A program made the position numbers and the translations under genes. A stretch of DNA of 64,000 nt, from assembly GCA_015064155.1 (NCBI GenBank), contig SVST01000003.1, positions 95,411 through 159,410 of the forward strand. Direction: 5' to 3'. The notes under the pieces are model-generated. The model saw only the letters and a program-made list of their open reading frames with translations. It made no database searches and had not been told where the DNA came from. Positions 52,301 to 59,949 of this stretch are shown here, piece after piece. This DNA comes from Oscillospiraceae bacterium. GTDB lineage: Bacteria; Bacillota; Clostridia; Oscillospirales; CAG-272. Every line of letters begins with the position of its first letter. The stretch's first letter is position 1.

Positions 52301-53100
52301 CAGGTTGCGCGATGATAGCAAGAGCCCGTGTCGGTATAATACACGGTCATGATCTTTGCCTTGTCTGCCTCGGTTACACGCTCTGCCTCGGTGCTTGTTG
52401 TCTTAATCTTTCCGCTTTCTTTCAAAAGCTTTAGAATATCAACCTCGAAGTCAACCTTAATGCCGCCGTTTACGTTGCTATACGTAATATCCGAGGAAGA
52501 TGACAACGGCATGGAAGAGGAAGTATTTCCACGTGTATCGGTTACGGAACCGATACGTGAAATCGAAACCCCATCCAAGGTTACGAAATCAGAAATGTTA
52601 TCAAATCCAAGCTCGGTTGTAGCATCGGTAATCTCAATGGAATCGAAAACCTCATCCATTTTGGGTGTGACGACCTTGCAAACAACCTTGCCGTCCTCCT
52701 CGGTCATACTCTCTACCTTGCCGAAATAAAGCTCGCCAAAGGCAGATTCAGCATCTCCTTGCAGCAAGAAAACATCGCCGGTTTCCAGCGACTCCAATGC
52801 CGATCCGGTTTCCAAAACCAGATTCATACGGTCATTTTCCTGCTCAACAGAGATTAGCTTCTGTTCAATCTTTTGGGTTTCTTGCCGGGAATACGTATTC
52901 ACAACGATTTCCGGTTCAGCGGGATCCCCCGAGTCCGGAACGTCGGTTGTTCCTACCGCATCAGACTTATCCCATATTTGCGGGACGAGAAAAATTGCTG
53001 TGGGAATCAAAAGTGCGACGACCAGCACGCAGGCAATGATCGCTATGATTCGTTTCTTCTTTGGTGCTTGTCCTGGTTGTTTTTGAGGCATAGAGTTCAT
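49375..53100 (-). CDS. BspA-like leucine-rich repeat surface protein
   Basis: 1241 aa. A short cytosolic Lys-rich head and one membrane helix (about 17-40) anchor it with the rest outside. Residues about 60-620 are a unique region with a Cys/His motif (SCYHRATCHCL near 262, RACQICDPP near 289) like the small Ada-type metal-binding module. A Pro/Ser/Thr/Glu linker (about 590-635) and a C-x2-C-G motif follow. Residues about 700-1220 hold some 23 LRR_5 repeats of 23 aa (core GYAFYNCKNL, VTTIDG). BspA-type LRRs mediate adhesion or protein binding in other bacteria. The array is built of exact 138-aa blocks. Confidence 0.88.
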   Translation of the reverse strand: MNSMPQKQPGQAPKKKRIIAIIACVLVVALLIPTAIFLVPQIWDKSDAVGTTDVPDSGDPAEPEIVVNTYSRQETQKIEQKLISVEQENDRMNLVLETGSALESLETGDVFLLQGDAESAFGELYFGKVESMTEEDGKVVCKVVTPKMDEVFDSIEITDATTELGFDNISDFVTLDGVSISRIGSVTDTRGNTSSSMPLSSSSDITYSNVNGGIKVDFEVDILKLLKESGKIKTTSTEAERVTEADKAKIMTVYYTDTGSCYHRATCHCLAKSKHATDLDSAATDMRLRACQICDPPVLTYDDLGEKISTEASLTLKGSASLENLGLGILGGKGKEWSVKDGFENLSLKTYGNITANATLQGNFDLELSGTSTRQVLWGDEDDPSLYLDGLNEKLLPIAFFTWKGGAFSVRTGPTSDKVSGVFTIGVMIYTDLQGNVKAGTTLTCSYNRSLEYQMDIFRNGEFVALTDNGMADAENESNFDMSLKAEMQAEGDLQAFNASVMIYIGNVNVLEFALVKIGVEGNGTLAFDSTNWDDDNHGFTVEAKVTVYVELFDLAIKMKYNKWFGEWEHDPDPLCRWDIATFEVKTPASDDPTEPPASEPSTGEPSTSEPPTSELSPDDPDPEKVHIHAYGTDDRCESCGAAYEDIGLEFELKDAYYQIKKYSATVADVVIPSKYKGLPVTKIANYAFNGCGSLKTVIFSNTITHVGYNAFSSCGNLTKVTLGTGVTTIDGYAFYNCKNLSEINLPEGLMTIGGAAFQNCSRLKEIVIPNSVTTLNNSAFSGCVGLTSAVIGNSVATIGDSAFSGCTALTSLTIRESVNKIGSYAFTNCNALKNVTIPNSITHVGYNAFSSCGNLKKVTLGTGVTTIDGYAFYNCKNLVEINLPESLMTIGGAAFQNCSRLKEIVIPNSVTTLNNSAFSGCVGLTSVVIGNSVATIGGSAFSGCTALINLTIREGVNKIDSYAFTKCNALKNVTIPNSITHVGYNAFSSCGNLTKVTLGTGVTTIDGYAFYNCKNLVEINLPEGLMTIGGDAFLNCSALQTIILPDTVTDLGQSVFKSCIALRNVVIGEGVTTVGNSAFSGCTALTNLTIKEGVNKIDSYAFYQCNALKNVTIPNSVTHVGYNAFSSCGNLTKVTLGTGVTTIDGYAFFNCKNLVEVNLPEGLMTIGGYAFENCSSLQNIVIPNSITEIGSCAFSHCTKLTNIAFNGSIETWNTISKGSSWNYQVPATELACIGGSVSLS
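49731..50973 (-). repeat. Exact 414-bp higher-order tandem repeat inside the LRR gene
   Basis: The marker TATATCCTAC (plus strand) occurs at 49731, 50145, 50559 and 50973, each 414 bases apart (6 x 69 bp, six 23-aa LRRs). Three consecutive units are nearly identical at the DNA level, with partial units on both flanks. This indicates recent homogenisation by recombination and likely copy-number variation. Confidence 0.92.
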
Positions 53101-53141
53101 GTCGTTTGTTTTCCTTTCTTTGTTTAATGCCCAACGTCCAC

Positions 53142-53147
53142 ATTATA
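53142..53147 (-). promoter_or_regulatory. Promoter of the BspA-like gene
   Basis: Minus strand extended -10 TGTGG-TATAAT (53142-53147); the -35 (TTTACT at 17 bases) is weak. Confidence 0.6.
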
Positions 53148-53235
53148 CCACAAAAAGCAGAAAAAGTAAAGTAAAATTTCATTTTTGTCATTTTTCGTCA
53201 AAAAAAGTCCACCTCAAATACCGAAAGAAAAACAG

Positions 53236-53264
53236 TTGACATTTTCCCGATTTTATGGTATGAT
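53236..53264 (+). promoter_or_regulatory. Promoter of the DUF368 gene
   Basis: -35 TTGACA (53236-53241), 17-base spacer ending ATGG, -10 TATGAT (53259-53264). Confidence 0.85.
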
Positions 53265-53308
53265 ATTTGTGTTATGAGTTTTATTTTCACGGAGGTTTTG
53301 CAAATCAA

Positions 53309-54166
53309 ATGATAAACTTTTTCAAAGGCATCGTCGTTGGTATGGGCGGTATTACGCCGGGACTTAGCGGCAGCGTTTTGTTGGTTATTTTCGGTCTTTA
53401 TCAGAAGACGGTTGATGCCATCGGCAATGTTTTTAAGCAATTTAAGAAAAATCTGCTCTTTTTACTCCCACTCGTTCTGGGTATGGGGGTTGGAATTCTG
53501 GGCTTTAGCAAGGTTGCAGATTTCTTCCTGGATAACTATGAGATGCAAACACGTTTCTTCTTCCTTGGTCTTGTGGTGGGAACACTTCCGCTTTTCTACA
53601 AAGAAGTGAAAAAAGAGGGCTTTTCCAAGAAATATTACATCCATATGGCAATTGCAGCGGCTGCGGGATTGGCACTGCTCTTCTTCAGCAACAACCTCTT
53701 CCCCTCCATCGAAAACCCGAATTTCTTCCAATCTTTGCTGCTTGGTGTTGCCGTTGCGGGCGCATTTATCGTCCCCGGGGTGGACAGTGCCGTCATTCTT
53801 TCGGCACTCGGTCTTTACACCCTGTTTGTGGACTCCCTGGCAAACTTTGAGCTTTCGGTTTTGATCCCCGCCGGCATTGGTCTTGCAAGTTCCGCGCTTC
53901 TGATCTCGTTTGTTATGAGCCGCTTGCTTGCACTCTGCTATACGGGAACCTTTTCCGTCATTTTCGGTTTGTTTATCTCGATCATCCCGAGTGTCTTGAC
54001 AAAAACCGACAGACCCGCGCCCGAGGTATACGACTTCGGCATGAATGCGCAAACCGTTATTTCGGTCATTCTAACGATTGTTGGTCTTTTGTTGTCCTTC
54101 TATCTCGGTGACATTAAGAACAACAACAAAAAAATCAAACAGCTGTTTTCTTCCAAAAGAAGCTGA
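53309..54166 (+). CDS. DUF368 polyprenyl-phosphate transporter
   Basis: 285-aa membrane protein from the ATG at 53309 with about eight hydrophobic segments. Two inverted DUF368 half-repeats are marked by GMGGITPGLSGSVLLVI near residue 11 and AFIVPGVDSAVILSALGLY near 151 (P-G-x-S/D-x-S/V pattern). DUF368 proteins (PopT) have been shown to return undecaprenyl phosphate across the membrane for reuse in wall synthesis. Monocistronic between its own promoter and terminator. Confidence 0.9.
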   Translation: MINFFKGIVVGMGGITPGLSGSVLLVIFGLYQKTVDAIGNVFKQFKKNLLFLLPLVLGMGVGILGFSKVADFFLDNYEMQTRFFFLGLVVGTLPLFYKEVKKEGFSKKYYIHMAIAAAAGLALLFFSNNLFPSIENPNFFQSLLLGVAVAGAFIVPGVDSAVILSALGLYTLFVDSLANFELSVLIPAGIGLASSALLISFVMSRLLALCYTGTFSVIFGLFISIIPSVLTKTDRPAPEVYDFGMNAQTVISVILTIVGLLLSFYLGDIKNNNKKIKQLFSSKRS

Positions 54167-54171
54167 ACACA

Positions 54172-54208
54172 AAAAATGCGGCAGACCCACTTTGTCTGTC
54201 GCATTTTT
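54172..54208. terminator. Bidirectional terminator between DUF368 and AraC genes
   Basis: Stem AAAAATGCG / CGCATTTTT, one mismatch, then CAGAC/GTCTG, with U-tracts on both strands. Confidence 0.88.
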
Positions 54209-54224
54209 GTTTGCAAGCTTGCTT

Positions 54225-55124
54225 TTACTGCTCCGTTTTGCCGTCCTCCCGCCTTCGATATTCGGACGGTGAACACCCGTAATAGTTGGTAAACGCACGG
54301 GAAAAGGCATAAATGGAGGAAAAATTTAATTTTTCCGCAATTTCGGTGATGGATTGGTCCTTTGCAAGCAGCTTGGCGGCATGCTGCATACGCACCATTC
54401 TGAAATAATCGGAAATGGTGTTGCCGGTAATGGCGGTAAAGCATTTCTCAAGATATCTGTATTTGAAGTAAAACACCGATTCCAGCTCCCGCAGCTTTTT
54501 CATGGTAAAGACGTTTTCGTCGATGTGCGCCATAATTTTATAGGCAAGAACCGATTTGTCGGTGGATTGGTAGCCGTCCCGGTCGACATCGTTTTTGCGC
54601 AAAGCGCGGTAGATCATAATCAGCATTCGGTACAACAAAAGTCCGATATTCTCGTCGCTGTAGCTTCGCTTATTCTGCAATTCGGAAAGCTGACTGTGAA
54701 ACAAAGGTGCAATCTCGGGAAGATTGACGTGTTGCCGCCCCATCTCTTGCATTCTGCTTTTCAAGGACGATAACAGCTCGGCTGCCTTGGGATCTGCCGC
54801 CTTGAAGCCACAGAAAAAGTAGCGCAGTGCCGATTCCCCGTCCGAGGAAACCGCGTGAACGTCGTCCTGAAACGAAAAATAACAGTCGTTTTTCCCAACG
54901 GTTGTTTTCTCCCCGTTTGTGGAGATGACTCCCTTTCCGGATATCACAAACGTGATCTCCGCGCAAAACTGCTTGTGCGGCAGGATTTCCTCCTTGTCGT
55001 TGCAAAAACGCTCTCCGATCTGATATAAATAGAAACGGTCGCACAACAAGGCTTGGTCCAAAAAAACATGATTAAAATGATATCTTGAGTTTTTTCGACC
55101 ACAGCTTGGATAGGTTGCGTTCAC
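54225..55124 (-). CDS. AraC-family transcriptional regulator
   Basis: 299 aa. N-terminal cupin-like ligand domain (CAEITFVISGKGVISTNG near residue 54). C-terminal AraC domain with two helix-turn-helix units: VFTMKKLRELESVFYFKYRYL near 205 and ITEIAEKLNFSSIYAFSRAF near 259. The first unit is somewhat atypical (ELESVFYFKYRY in place of the usual LA-x-SP-x-YL). Target unknown; neighbours are DUF368 (convergent) and the UDP-sugar pyrophosphorylase (divergent). Confidence 0.9.
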   Translation of the reverse strand: MNATYPSCGRKNSRYHFNHVFLDQALLCDRFYLYQIGERFCNDKEEILPHKQFCAEITFVISGKGVISTNGEKTTVGKNDCYFSFQDDVHAVSSDGESALRYFFCGFKAADPKAAELLSSLKSRMQEMGRQHVNLPEIAPLFHSQLSELQNKRSYSDENIGLLLYRMLIMIYRALRKNDVDRDGYQSTDKSVLAYKIMAHIDENVFTMKKLRELESVFYFKYRYLEKCFTAITGNTISDYFRMVRMQHAAKLLAKDQSITEIAEKLNFSSIYAFSRAFTNYYGCSPSEYRRREDGKTEQ

Positions 55125-55159
55125 TGTTCTTTTCCTCCAAAAATTGTCTTTACGCGTTT

Positions 55160-55189
55160 ATTGTAGCATATTTCTCAAAACATTGTCAA
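55160..55189 (-). promoter_or_regulatory. Promoter of the AraC regulator gene
   Basis: Minus strand -35 TTGACA (55184-55189), 18-base spacer, -10 TACAAT (55160-55165). Confidence 0.8.
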
Positions 55190-55263
55190 GCCAATTGACG
55201 CATTTATTTAACAAAACGCAACAAATAGGACGCCAAATGTTAAATTTTAGTTCTATCCTGCCA

Positions 55264-55292
55264 TTTACAAACGGTGCCTTTACGGGTATGAT
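55264..55292 (+). promoter_or_regulatory. Promoter of the UDP-sugar pyrophosphorylase gene
   Basis: -35 TTTACA (55264-55269), 17-base spacer, -10 TATGAT (55287-55292). Confidence 0.78.
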
Positions 55293-55343
55293 AGATACAG
55301 AATATCCCCTTGCCGACAAAAAAACAGAAAAAGAGGTAATCAC

Positions 55344-56564
55344 ATGGAAAAAACAGCGTTAAATACAATGTTACAAAAAAATAAGCAAGAGCACCTTCTG
55401 CCATACGTCGCTGCAATGACCGAGGAACAGGCAGGTATTTTTGAAGCAGAACTTTCCAAAATCGACTTTGCAGCATTGGAGGCGATCACCGAGGAGTCGC
55501 CCGTACGCGGGACGATCACTCCCATCGAAGCGTACACATTGCAGCGTCGTGCTTTGGAAAAGGAAGAGAATCTGCGCGTCGGCATCGAAGCAATCAAAAG
55601 CGGCCGTCTTGCAACTGTGATGCTGGCGGGCGGTCAAGGCACCCGTCTTGGCTCGGACAAACCAAAAGGGTGCTACAACGTCGGGATCACACGCGAGTAT
55701 TACCTGTTTGAAGCACACGTGGAAAAGCTGATCGAAACCGAAAAGAAATACGGTGTCAAGCTTCCTCTTTACATCATGACCAGTGAGAAAAACCACGAAC
55801 AAACCGTTGCGTTTTTTGAAACGCACGAGTATTTCGGATACGGGAAAGAGAACATCGGGTTCTTCCGTCAGAAATCGGCTCCCTGCACCGATTTTAACAG
55901 AAAGCTCTTGATGGAAAGCACAACGCGCCTTGCATCGTCGCCAAACGGAAACGGCGGATGGTACGTATCTCTTGCCGAAAGTGATTGCGGAAAAGAGATG
56001 CGAGAGAGAGGAATCGAATGGATCTCGCTTTTCGGAGTAGACAACCCCTTGCAGAGATTCTGCTGTGAAGAATTTATCGGTGCCTCGGTACGCGCCAACG
56101 CAAGCTGTGCGGTTAAGGTGGTTACCAAGGCATATCCCGAGGAATTGATGGGTGTGATGTGCTTGGAGGACGGGAAGCCCTCAATGATCGCGTATGCCGA
56201 AATGACCGATGCATTGCGCTACGCGACCGATGAAAACGGCAATCTGCTTTACACCTACGGAGATATTTTAAATATGATCTTCCGTGTGGACGAATTGGAT
56301 CGCTGTATGGGTGCCGAAATGCCGATTCATATTGCACGCAAAAAAATCCCTTACGTGGATGCAGACGGAACCGCCCACTCCCCCACTGCTCCCAACGGCT
56401 TCAAATACGAGCAGTTCTTGTTCGATGCGTTCCGTTACATGTCCTCCGTTTTCCTTTTTGAGGTTGAAAGATCCAAGGAGTTTGCCCCCATTAAGAATCT
56501 GACCGGTGCCGACTCGGTGGAAAGTGCCAGACGCATGCTGACAGAGAACGGCGTCACACTCTGA
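55344..56564 (+). CDS. UDPGP-family UTP-sugar-1-phosphate uridylyltransferase
   Basis: 406 aa of the eukaryotic-like UDPGP family (AGX/UAP type), not the GalU type. Nucleotide-binding loop VMLAGGQGTRLGSDKPKGCY starts near residue 92; IMTSEKNHEQTVAFF near 148 and SLFGVDNPLQRF near 231 follow the family pattern. It makes a UDP-sugar, most likely UDP-GlcNAc, UDP-GalNAc or UDP-glucose, from UTP and the sugar phosphate. Ribosome site AGAGGTAA. Single gene with its own promoter and a palindromic terminator. Confidence 0.88.
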   Translation: MEKTALNTMLQKNKQEHLLPYVAAMTEEQAGIFEAELSKIDFAALEAITEESPVRGTITPIEAYTLQRRALEKEENLRVGIEAIKSGRLATVMLAGGQGTRLGSDKPKGCYNVGITREYYLFEAHVEKLIETEKKYGVKLPLYIMTSEKNHEQTVAFFETHEYFGYGKENIGFFRQKSAPCTDFNRKLLMESTTRLASSPNGNGGWYVSLAESDCGKEMRERGIEWISLFGVDNPLQRFCCEEFIGASVRANASCAVKVVTKAYPEELMGVMCLEDGKPSMIAYAEMTDALRYATDENGNLLYTYGDILNMIFRVDELDRCMGAEMPIHIARKKIPYVDADGTAHSPTAPNGFKYEQFLFDAFRYMSSVFLFEVERSKEFAPIKNLTGADSVESARRMLTENGVTL

Positions 56565-56580
56565 ATACAAACCGTATACC

Positions 56581-56616
56581 AACTAAAAAAACGCGGAAAT
56601 CCGCGTTTTTTTAGTT
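56581..56616. terminator. Bidirectional terminator between UDPGP and CarD genes
   Basis: Near-perfect 17-bp palindromic arms (AACTAAAAAAACGCGGA and complement) around AA: A7-GC stem-T7 in both directions. It overlaps the CarD stop at 56615. Confidence 0.92.
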
Positions 56617-57118
56617 AACTCTCATTCATATAATGTTCCAACAAAGGCTCTGCATCCCGCACGTCACAATCAAGCACGACAGACAGCTCCGTACACAAAT
56701 GTTGCTTTGACTTTTCCAAAAAGGAACGCTCGGTTTCCGAAAGCTTTTGGGATTTTTGTGCCAGGATACTCGCACGCTTTTTGACTGTTTTGATTACGCG
56801 AACCCACTCCGTCGGTTGATACGTATGCATTGTTTCTATGTATTTTGCGCGCAAAAGCTTGGGGTTTTCCGCTTCAAGCTCTTGAATTTCCCCGATACGG
56901 GAAAGCAACGACTCGGCTTCCTCCCGTGTCAGCAATCGGCGCAAAAAAACACGGTCACTGTCCACGGGTAAATAAACCACGCTGTTTGCATCAAGCAATG
57001 GCTTCAAAACATAATAATTCCGATCGGATGGCATCCCCTCAAGAGGCGCAACCCGAATATCCGAAATGATACAAACACCTGCCGATTCATGAAACACGTA
57101 CTCGTTTTTGGAAAACAT
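56615..57118 (-). CDS. CarD-like RNA polymerase-binding regulator
   Basis: 167 aa from the ATG at 57118 (GGAGGTGACAG). N-terminal CarD/CdnL/TRCF interaction domain: YVFHESAGVCIISDIRVAPL near residue 7 and YYVLKPLLDANSVVYLPVD near 35. The C-terminal helical part (EEAESLLSRI onward) would contact promoter DNA. Family members bind the RNA polymerase beta subunit and stabilise open promoters. The protein lacks the TRCF helicase part. Confidence 0.9.
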   Translation of the reverse strand: MFSKNEYVFHESAGVCIISDIRVAPLEGMPSDRNYYVLKPLLDANSVVYLPVDSDRVFLRRLLTREEAESLLSRIGEIQELEAENPKLLRAKYIETMHTYQPTEWVRVIKTVKKRASILAQKSQKLSETERSFLEKSKQHLCTELSVVLDCDVRDAEPLLEHYMNES

Positions 57119-57164
57119 TTCTGTCACCTCCGCGCTTTGAAACAACGTGCGTTTCTTCCCTTAT

Positions 57165-57170
57165 ATTATA
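57165..57170 (-). promoter_or_regulatory. Promoter of the CarD-like gene
   Basis: Minus strand extended -10 GGTGG-TATAAT (57165-57170); no good -35 at 17 bases. Confidence 0.5.
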
Positions 57171-57261
57171 CCACCTTTTTCCTTTTTTTGTAATAGGCGA
57201 AATTCACAAAAACAAACCTGATTTTTCCATAATCATACAACATTTGACAAGACGTACGATT

Positions 57262-57816
57262 TTATTGCGGTTCACCAGTTTGACGTGGAAATCTGCGCTC
57301 TAAAAAGCGAGAGCTTTCGTCTGCGTTCCGAAAGAATACCATTTCATTCCCCTCGGGATAGATTCCGTCGGGACGGAACGGCAGTTGATTTTTCTCAACG
57401 TTCATCCCGAAATTTTCTAAAATCTGTGAAAACGGCAGTAGCTGCTCCTCCTCCACGTTCCAAACATGTGATACGCGATGATATCGGCTCTCGGGTTGTT
57501 TCCATTGCCCCGTAAGCGTGGATTCACACAACAAAGCCGCCCATTTCCCCTCCAACCAAGGACTTCGCATGGAAAATCGGTAGCATTGCGTATGAAAATG
57601 CGAGCGTTCCCGCAAGGTTTCCAAATTCAAAAATTCTCCGCGCAAACGCTCTCCGTAAATCGTTTCCGCCCATTTCATGCAGGTATCTGCCATTGTTTCA
57701 TAAAACCGTTTGATCTTTTCTTTCCCACACGGCACCCAAAGCTCTGCCTCCGCGCGCAAAAGGATCTGATATCCTTCTCGTACCACGCGACGTCGTTCGG
57801 TTTTCTCAAGCTTCAT
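57262..57816 (-). CDS. Hypothetical protein
   Basis: 184 aa with no family I can name. A basic start (KLEKTERRRVVREGYQILL), many Trp and Arg residues, an inner beta-rich stretch (FHTQCYRFSMRSPWL near residue 73) and LPFRPDGIYPEGNEMVFF near 145. The last part looks vaguely like the ends of DUF3298/RsiV-fold domains, but without signal peptide or membrane helix. GGAGGGATTGG precedes the ATG. A stand-alone gene between CarD and the coat-like gene; codon use resembles neighbours. Confidence 0.65.
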   Translation of the reverse strand: MKLEKTERRRVVREGYQILLRAEAELWVPCGKEKIKRFYETMADTCMKWAETIYGERLRGEFLNLETLRERSHFHTQCYRFSMRSPWLEGKWAALLCESTLTGQWKQPESRYHRVSHVWNVEEEQLLPFSQILENFGMNVEKNQLPFRPDGIYPEGNEMVFFRNADESSRFLERRFPRQTGEPQ

Positions 57817-57907
57817 CCAATCCCTCCTTTTTTACTTCTTATTCAGTCAAAATAGGAAATATGCGGATTTTTTGGAAAAGTGAAGCGAATCAAAAGTGAT
57901 CAAAAAA

Positions 57908-57940
57908 GTGGGTATCTCTCCCCAAAATCGAGATACCCAC
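57908..57940 (-). terminator. Terminator after the coat-like gene
   Basis: Perfect 11-bp stem GTGGGTATCTC / GAGATACCCAC, 11-base loop, then TTTTTTG on the minus strand; 41 bases after the stop. Confidence 0.88.
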
Positions 57941-57981
57941 AAGTACTCGGCATACAGCCGTATCAGTGCGTCATTTTCAAT

Positions 57982-58839
57982 TTAACTGCCGCAACCGCAA
58001 CGCGATCCGTGCGCATCGGTGGCTTGATGCAGAGGAGCATTTGCCGCACAAAACTCATTTACCGGGAACGGCATCGAGCGAAAGACGCGGCAAGGATCGT
58101 TTTCCTCTACGGGCGTGCACTCCTTTTCGGGAATACAATACTCGGTTGCCTGGACCAAAAGCTGGGTTGGTCTTACCAAGCGGACGATCGAGAAGATCCC
58201 CAAGGAAACCGTCAAATAGCGTCGTCCTCCGCCATCATCGTCGTCAAAATCCAACGGCTCGTTCATACAGGACAATACCGTTTCCGGAAGATCGTTTTCC
58301 TGACAGCAACAGCAGCATTTGCAATTGCAATCGGCAACCTTTTCTACGATCTTGGTATCCAAAACCACGGGAGAAACGACCTCCACGTATGCGGTAGGAG
58401 CGTTATGCTCGCAGCTGATGGGTTGAGGAAGCGCACAAAAGCTGTCGCAAGCTTGGCTCTTGAAGATGCTGACGTTGTTTTCACCGCCAAATAAAACCAC
58501 ACGCTTTTCCAGCACGGCGATTCCTTCAAGCTCCTGCGAATGTCCGCCACCTACGCAAGCCTCAAAGCAAAGCTTGACGTAAAATCGAATGGTAAGCGCA
58601 TAAAATCCGTTGTTGAACTGAATCGGATCGATATTGATGTTGGTCCAAACGATCTTTGCGCTCTTCGTGCGGATCATGCCCGTATGCTCCAGCACTTCGT
58701 TCCCATAACAAGACAGATAAACGCGCACACGCTCAAAGCAGTCACGGTCGCGGCAGGAATCCAACACACGATTGGTATCAATACAAACCGTTTCACGCGA
58801 GTTTCCCGAGAAACCGCACGGAAATTTATTTTCCGCCAT
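57982..58839 (-). CDS. Cysteine-rich protein, probable spore coat component
   Basis: 285 aa from the ATG at 58839 (AAAAGGAG). About 24 Cys, with clusters CNCKCCCCC near residue 173 and CGCG at the end. The segment VCIDTNRVLDSCRDRDCFERV near residue 18 recurs, as I recall, in clostridial proteins annotated as hypothetical or spore coat. No signal peptide. High Cys content, cytosolic synthesis and a possible sporulation promoter make a coat role the best guess, but it is not proven. Monocistronic. Confidence 0.7.
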   Translation of the reverse strand: MAENKFPCGFSGNSRETVCIDTNRVLDSCRDRDCFERVRVYLSCYGNEVLEHTGMIRTKSAKIVWTNINIDPIQFNNGFYALTIRFYVKLCFEACVGGGHSQELEGIAVLEKRVVLFGGENNVSIFKSQACDSFCALPQPISCEHNAPTAYVEVVSPVVLDTKIVEKVADCNCKCCCCCQENDLPETVLSCMNEPLDFDDDDGGGRRYLTVSLGIFSIVRLVRPTQLLVQATEYCIPEKECTPVEENDPCRVFRSMPFPVNEFCAANAPLHQATDAHGSRCGCGS

Positions 58840-58887
58840 AATCGAAAATCTCCTTTTCATGAATTAGAGAAAGGCTCTCTCGCTATC

Positions 58888-58895
58888 ATTCTATG
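58888..58895 (-). promoter_or_regulatory. Possible mother-cell sigma -10 of the coat-like gene
   Basis: CATAGAAT on the minus strand, one change from the sigma-E -10 CATACAAT, 48 bases before the ATG. The -35 is not clear, so this is tentative. Confidence 0.35.
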
Positions 58896-58937
58896 CCTTT
58901 CGCCAATTTTTGACACGAAGATATGAAAAAGAAGATT

Positions 58938-59894
58938 TTACGATGTCCGTATACCCTGGTAGCTCCCCCTCGCATACAAAAGCTTATCAATATCATTGAT
59001 GACGGTTGTTTTCCGCAAGCTCCAAAGGGGTGCCAATAAGGAGGCGGCGGCTCCGTCTCCCGTCAAACGACCGACGACAATATCTGCCGGCAAAAGCTCT
59101 AACGCATCGGCAACCGTTTCGATGTAGGCATCCCGTTCCATCGGACGGTATTCACCCCGCGTGTAAAGCTCTGCCAATCGCGTATCCCGTAAAACGTGTA
59201 GCAAATGAATTTTGATCTGATCGGGGTGTAACGCGGCTACGTCGCGTACGCTTTGCAGCATTTCCTCACGACTCTCTCCCGGAAGCCCGAAAATCAAATG
59301 TACCGAGATGCCGATTTTGGGGCTCCTTGCGCGCAAAGCCGCAAAGCCCTTGCAAAAGGTTGCGAAATCGTGACCTCGGTTGATTCGCTCCGCCGTTTGA
59401 TCGTTTGAAGACTGCAATCCAAGCTCAACCGTCAGCACCGTACGTTCGGCAAGCTCTGCCAAGTATGCCACCGTATCGGGAGGCAGACAGTCGGCTCTCG
59501 TAGCAATATTCATCCCCACAATGCCGTCACAGCGTAGTGCCTCCTCATACTTTTGCTTGAGGATTTCAAGAGGCGCGTAGGTATTGGTATGTGCCTGAAA
59601 ATAGGCAATGCAACGGGAAACGTCCCATTTTTTTGCAAACAGTGCTTTTTGACGTGTGATCTGTTCCGTGACGGAAAGACTTGCCTCGGGCGCAAAATCT
59701 CCGCTTCCGCGGTCCGAGCAATAGATGCACCCACCAAAGCCACACCGTCCATCAATGTTCGGGCAGGTAAAGCCCGCATCCAAAGGAAGCTTTGCACACT
59801 TCCCACCGAATCGATGCCGCAAATAATATTCATAGGTGTGATACCGTTTGTTGCTGTCACTGTATAAAAATGGATTGGTATCGGCTTGCTTCAT
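58938..59894 (-). CDS. YtqA-type radical SAM protein
   Basis: 318 aa of the TIGR01212 radical SAM family, from the ATG at 59894. LPLDAGFTCPNIDGRCGFGG, then CIYCSDRGSGDF near residue 51, contains the three cluster cysteines in the family's spacing. AYFQAHTNTYAP near 93 and HLIFGLPGESREEM near 193 are also typical. In Bacillus, YtqA has been linked to wobble-uridine (mnm5) tRNA modification; the partner YtqB is not in this window. A terminator hairpin lies right before its ribosome site. Confidence 0.9.
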   Translation of the reverse strand: MKQADTNPFLYSDSNKRYHTYEYYLRHRFGGKCAKLPLDAGFTCPNIDGRCGFGGCIYCSDRGSGDFAPEASLSVTEQITRQKALFAKKWDVSRCIAYFQAHTNTYAPLEILKQKYEEALRCDGIVGMNIATRADCLPPDTVAYLAELAERTVLTVELGLQSSNDQTAERINRGHDFATFCKGFAALRARSPKIGISVHLIFGLPGESREEMLQSVRDVAALHPDQIKIHLLHVLRDTRLAELYTRGEYRPMERDAYIETVADALELLPADIVVGRLTGDGAAASLLAPLWSLRKTTVINDIDKLLYARGSYQGIRTS

Positions 59895-59908
59895 AAAAAT
59901 CCTTCCCA

Positions 59909-59939
59909 AAAAGGGGCAGTTCCGAGAACAGCCCCTTTT
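59909..59939. terminator. Terminator between aminotransferase and ytqA-like genes
   Basis: Stem AAAAGGGGC / GCCCCTTTT with inner GTTC/GAAC and a 3-base loop; T-runs both sides. On the minus strand it ends only about 6 bases before the GGAAGGA ribosome site of the next gene. Confidence 0.85.
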
Positions 59940-59949
59940 GTTTTTTTGT

